DNA from: Isoetes taiwanensis
Lineage: Eukaryota > Streptophyta > Lycopodiopsida > Isoetales > Isoetaceae
Length of the DNA: 64,000 bases
Direction of reading: 5' to 3'
Assembly: GCA_021234155.1 (NCBI GenBank)
Contig: JAJEKV010000003.1
Coordinates: forward strand, 15,674,386-15,738,385
Translations under genes and position numbers: made by a program
Shown: piece by piece, positions 63,191 to 64,000 of the stretch
Layout: each line of letters starts with the position of its first letter
Numbering within the stretch: the first letter of the stretch is position 1
The notes under the pieces: model-generated
Database searches by the model: none
What the model was told of the DNA's origin: nothing
What the model saw: only the letters and a program-made list of their open reading frames with translations

Positions 63191-64000
63191 TATCTTGGCA
63201 ATGGGGTATATGCACGTACACGGGGGGCATTTCGCGCATTCCAAGCATAGCACCAACACCCCCCCAGCGAATCTTCTTTTATTTTTATCCCCTTTTTTTA
63301 GAAGTCCATTTGGGCTGAAATTTTATATTCTAAGGCGAAACATGAATGCGTGCTTCAGAAAATATCAAAAGAAATATTTTTTTTTCAAAATACAAAGAAA
63401 ATATATCATGGGTTCAGCGTCAGCTTTATATGTATTTGCATACAAATACACAAAAAGCCATGCAAAATCATATAGTATAAATATACAGTTTCTCAATCTC
63501 CGTAGCTTTTAATATAATCCTATGGTCATAGATGATGAGGTCAATTTTGCCCTCTCTGCTCACTTAGCTACTTTTGTCATGAATCTATCTCAAGGTTCGG
63601 CTAAATTCAAGACTATTTTATTAGGATCTGAAACCTGTACAACAATAAATTTGTCAAAGACTTGGTCTAAAATCAGAAGTAGGCAATGGGCGGGGAGTTT
63701 TAGATCCCATATAATAATAGTGGTGTCCTTCGAATCTTCTCCTTCTTCTAGAACAAAGCATGGCCGAGGACAAAATTGAGCATTCCTGATATGGTGGTGC
63801 TTAGGGGAGTGGCTATGGGAGCAAGAGAAAGAGAAAGAAAGTTAAATAGTCTGGGCCAAACCATGGAATAAATTACTAAGCCAAAGTATATAAGGATTGT
63901 TAAATTTAAAAAACTTTAGGAAAACCTAAAATAGATAAAGCCTTTTATAATCAAAATATAAATCTATTAAAAGGACAGTTAAGCGCATCAGCAACAATGG
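63191..64000. other. AT-rich end of window, no gene seen
   Basis: Two short plus frames (63195-63512, 63522-63779) are unrecognised. No repeats or regulatory sites can be supported. Confidence 0.3.

Noticed and set aside
1-64000. CRISPR arrays, operons, bacterial origins or defence systems
   Set aside because: The window is clearly plant nuclear DNA; repeats are LTRs, TIRs and local duplications.

Overview
This window is nuclear DNA from a land plant with a large, repeat-filled genome. The evidence is GT-AG introns, plant-type Ty3/gypsy, Ty1/copia, CACTA and LINE elements, a PPR-protein relic, and an intact RAV-type (AP2 + B3) transcription factor. The PPR relic reads like the expanded families of seed-free plants, so a fern-like genome is my best guess, but nothing here proves the clade. 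Only one gene, the RAV factor at the right end, looks fully functional. Almost everything else is mobile DNA nested in mobile DNA, plus a few decayed or unrecognised host exons.

Layout. 0.4-1.4 kb (-): exons of a decayed multi-exon gene that I do not recognise. 1.66-11.87 kb (+): a broken Tat-like Ty3/gypsy element (copy 1), its 3' half interrupted by a hAT/ZNF862-like transposase relic, ending in a 1.9-kb LTR that abuts chromovirus integrase. 11.87-15.08 kb (+): the 3' part of that chromovirus with chromodomain and LTR. 15.1-20.3 kb: a possible host exon with a transit-peptide-like start (-), a LINE ORF1-like DUF4283 ORF (+), a PPR relic (-) and further coding fragments (-). 20.34-35.78 kb (-): Tat copy 2, containing a nested chromovirus (23.6-28.2 kb) and, in its 5' LTR, a GC-rich LINE (32.2-34.4 kb). 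35.8-37.85 kb (+): chromovirus remnant and LTRs. 40.03-55.07 kb: a CACTA/EnSpm element holding a complete copia element (40.06-48.63 kb, TSD TAGAG), which itself holds a young non-autonomous LTR element (43.43-46.43 kb, TSD ATGGA). 55.2-55.9 kb: a LINE 3' end and a dense palindrome cluster. 56.2-59.0 kb (-): the RAV gene with two introns and its promoter. 59-64 kb: mostly empty, with a short Rep-like fragment near 63 kb.

How the parts relate. The two Tat copies share an odd domain order (gag with three zinc knuckles, protease, plant/archaeal-type RNase H, then reverse transcriptase). Copy 2 and the young non-autonomous element share an almost identical primer-binding site three bases from the LTR, so a Tat-type machinery probably moved the short element. 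LTRs of this group start and end with hairpins whose arms differ in sequence between families but stay paired. The nested chromovirus LTR carries a four-unit heat-shock element. The RAV protein has a C-terminal PB1-like (Aux/IAA-ARF type) region, which would make it an AP2-B3-PB1 factor.
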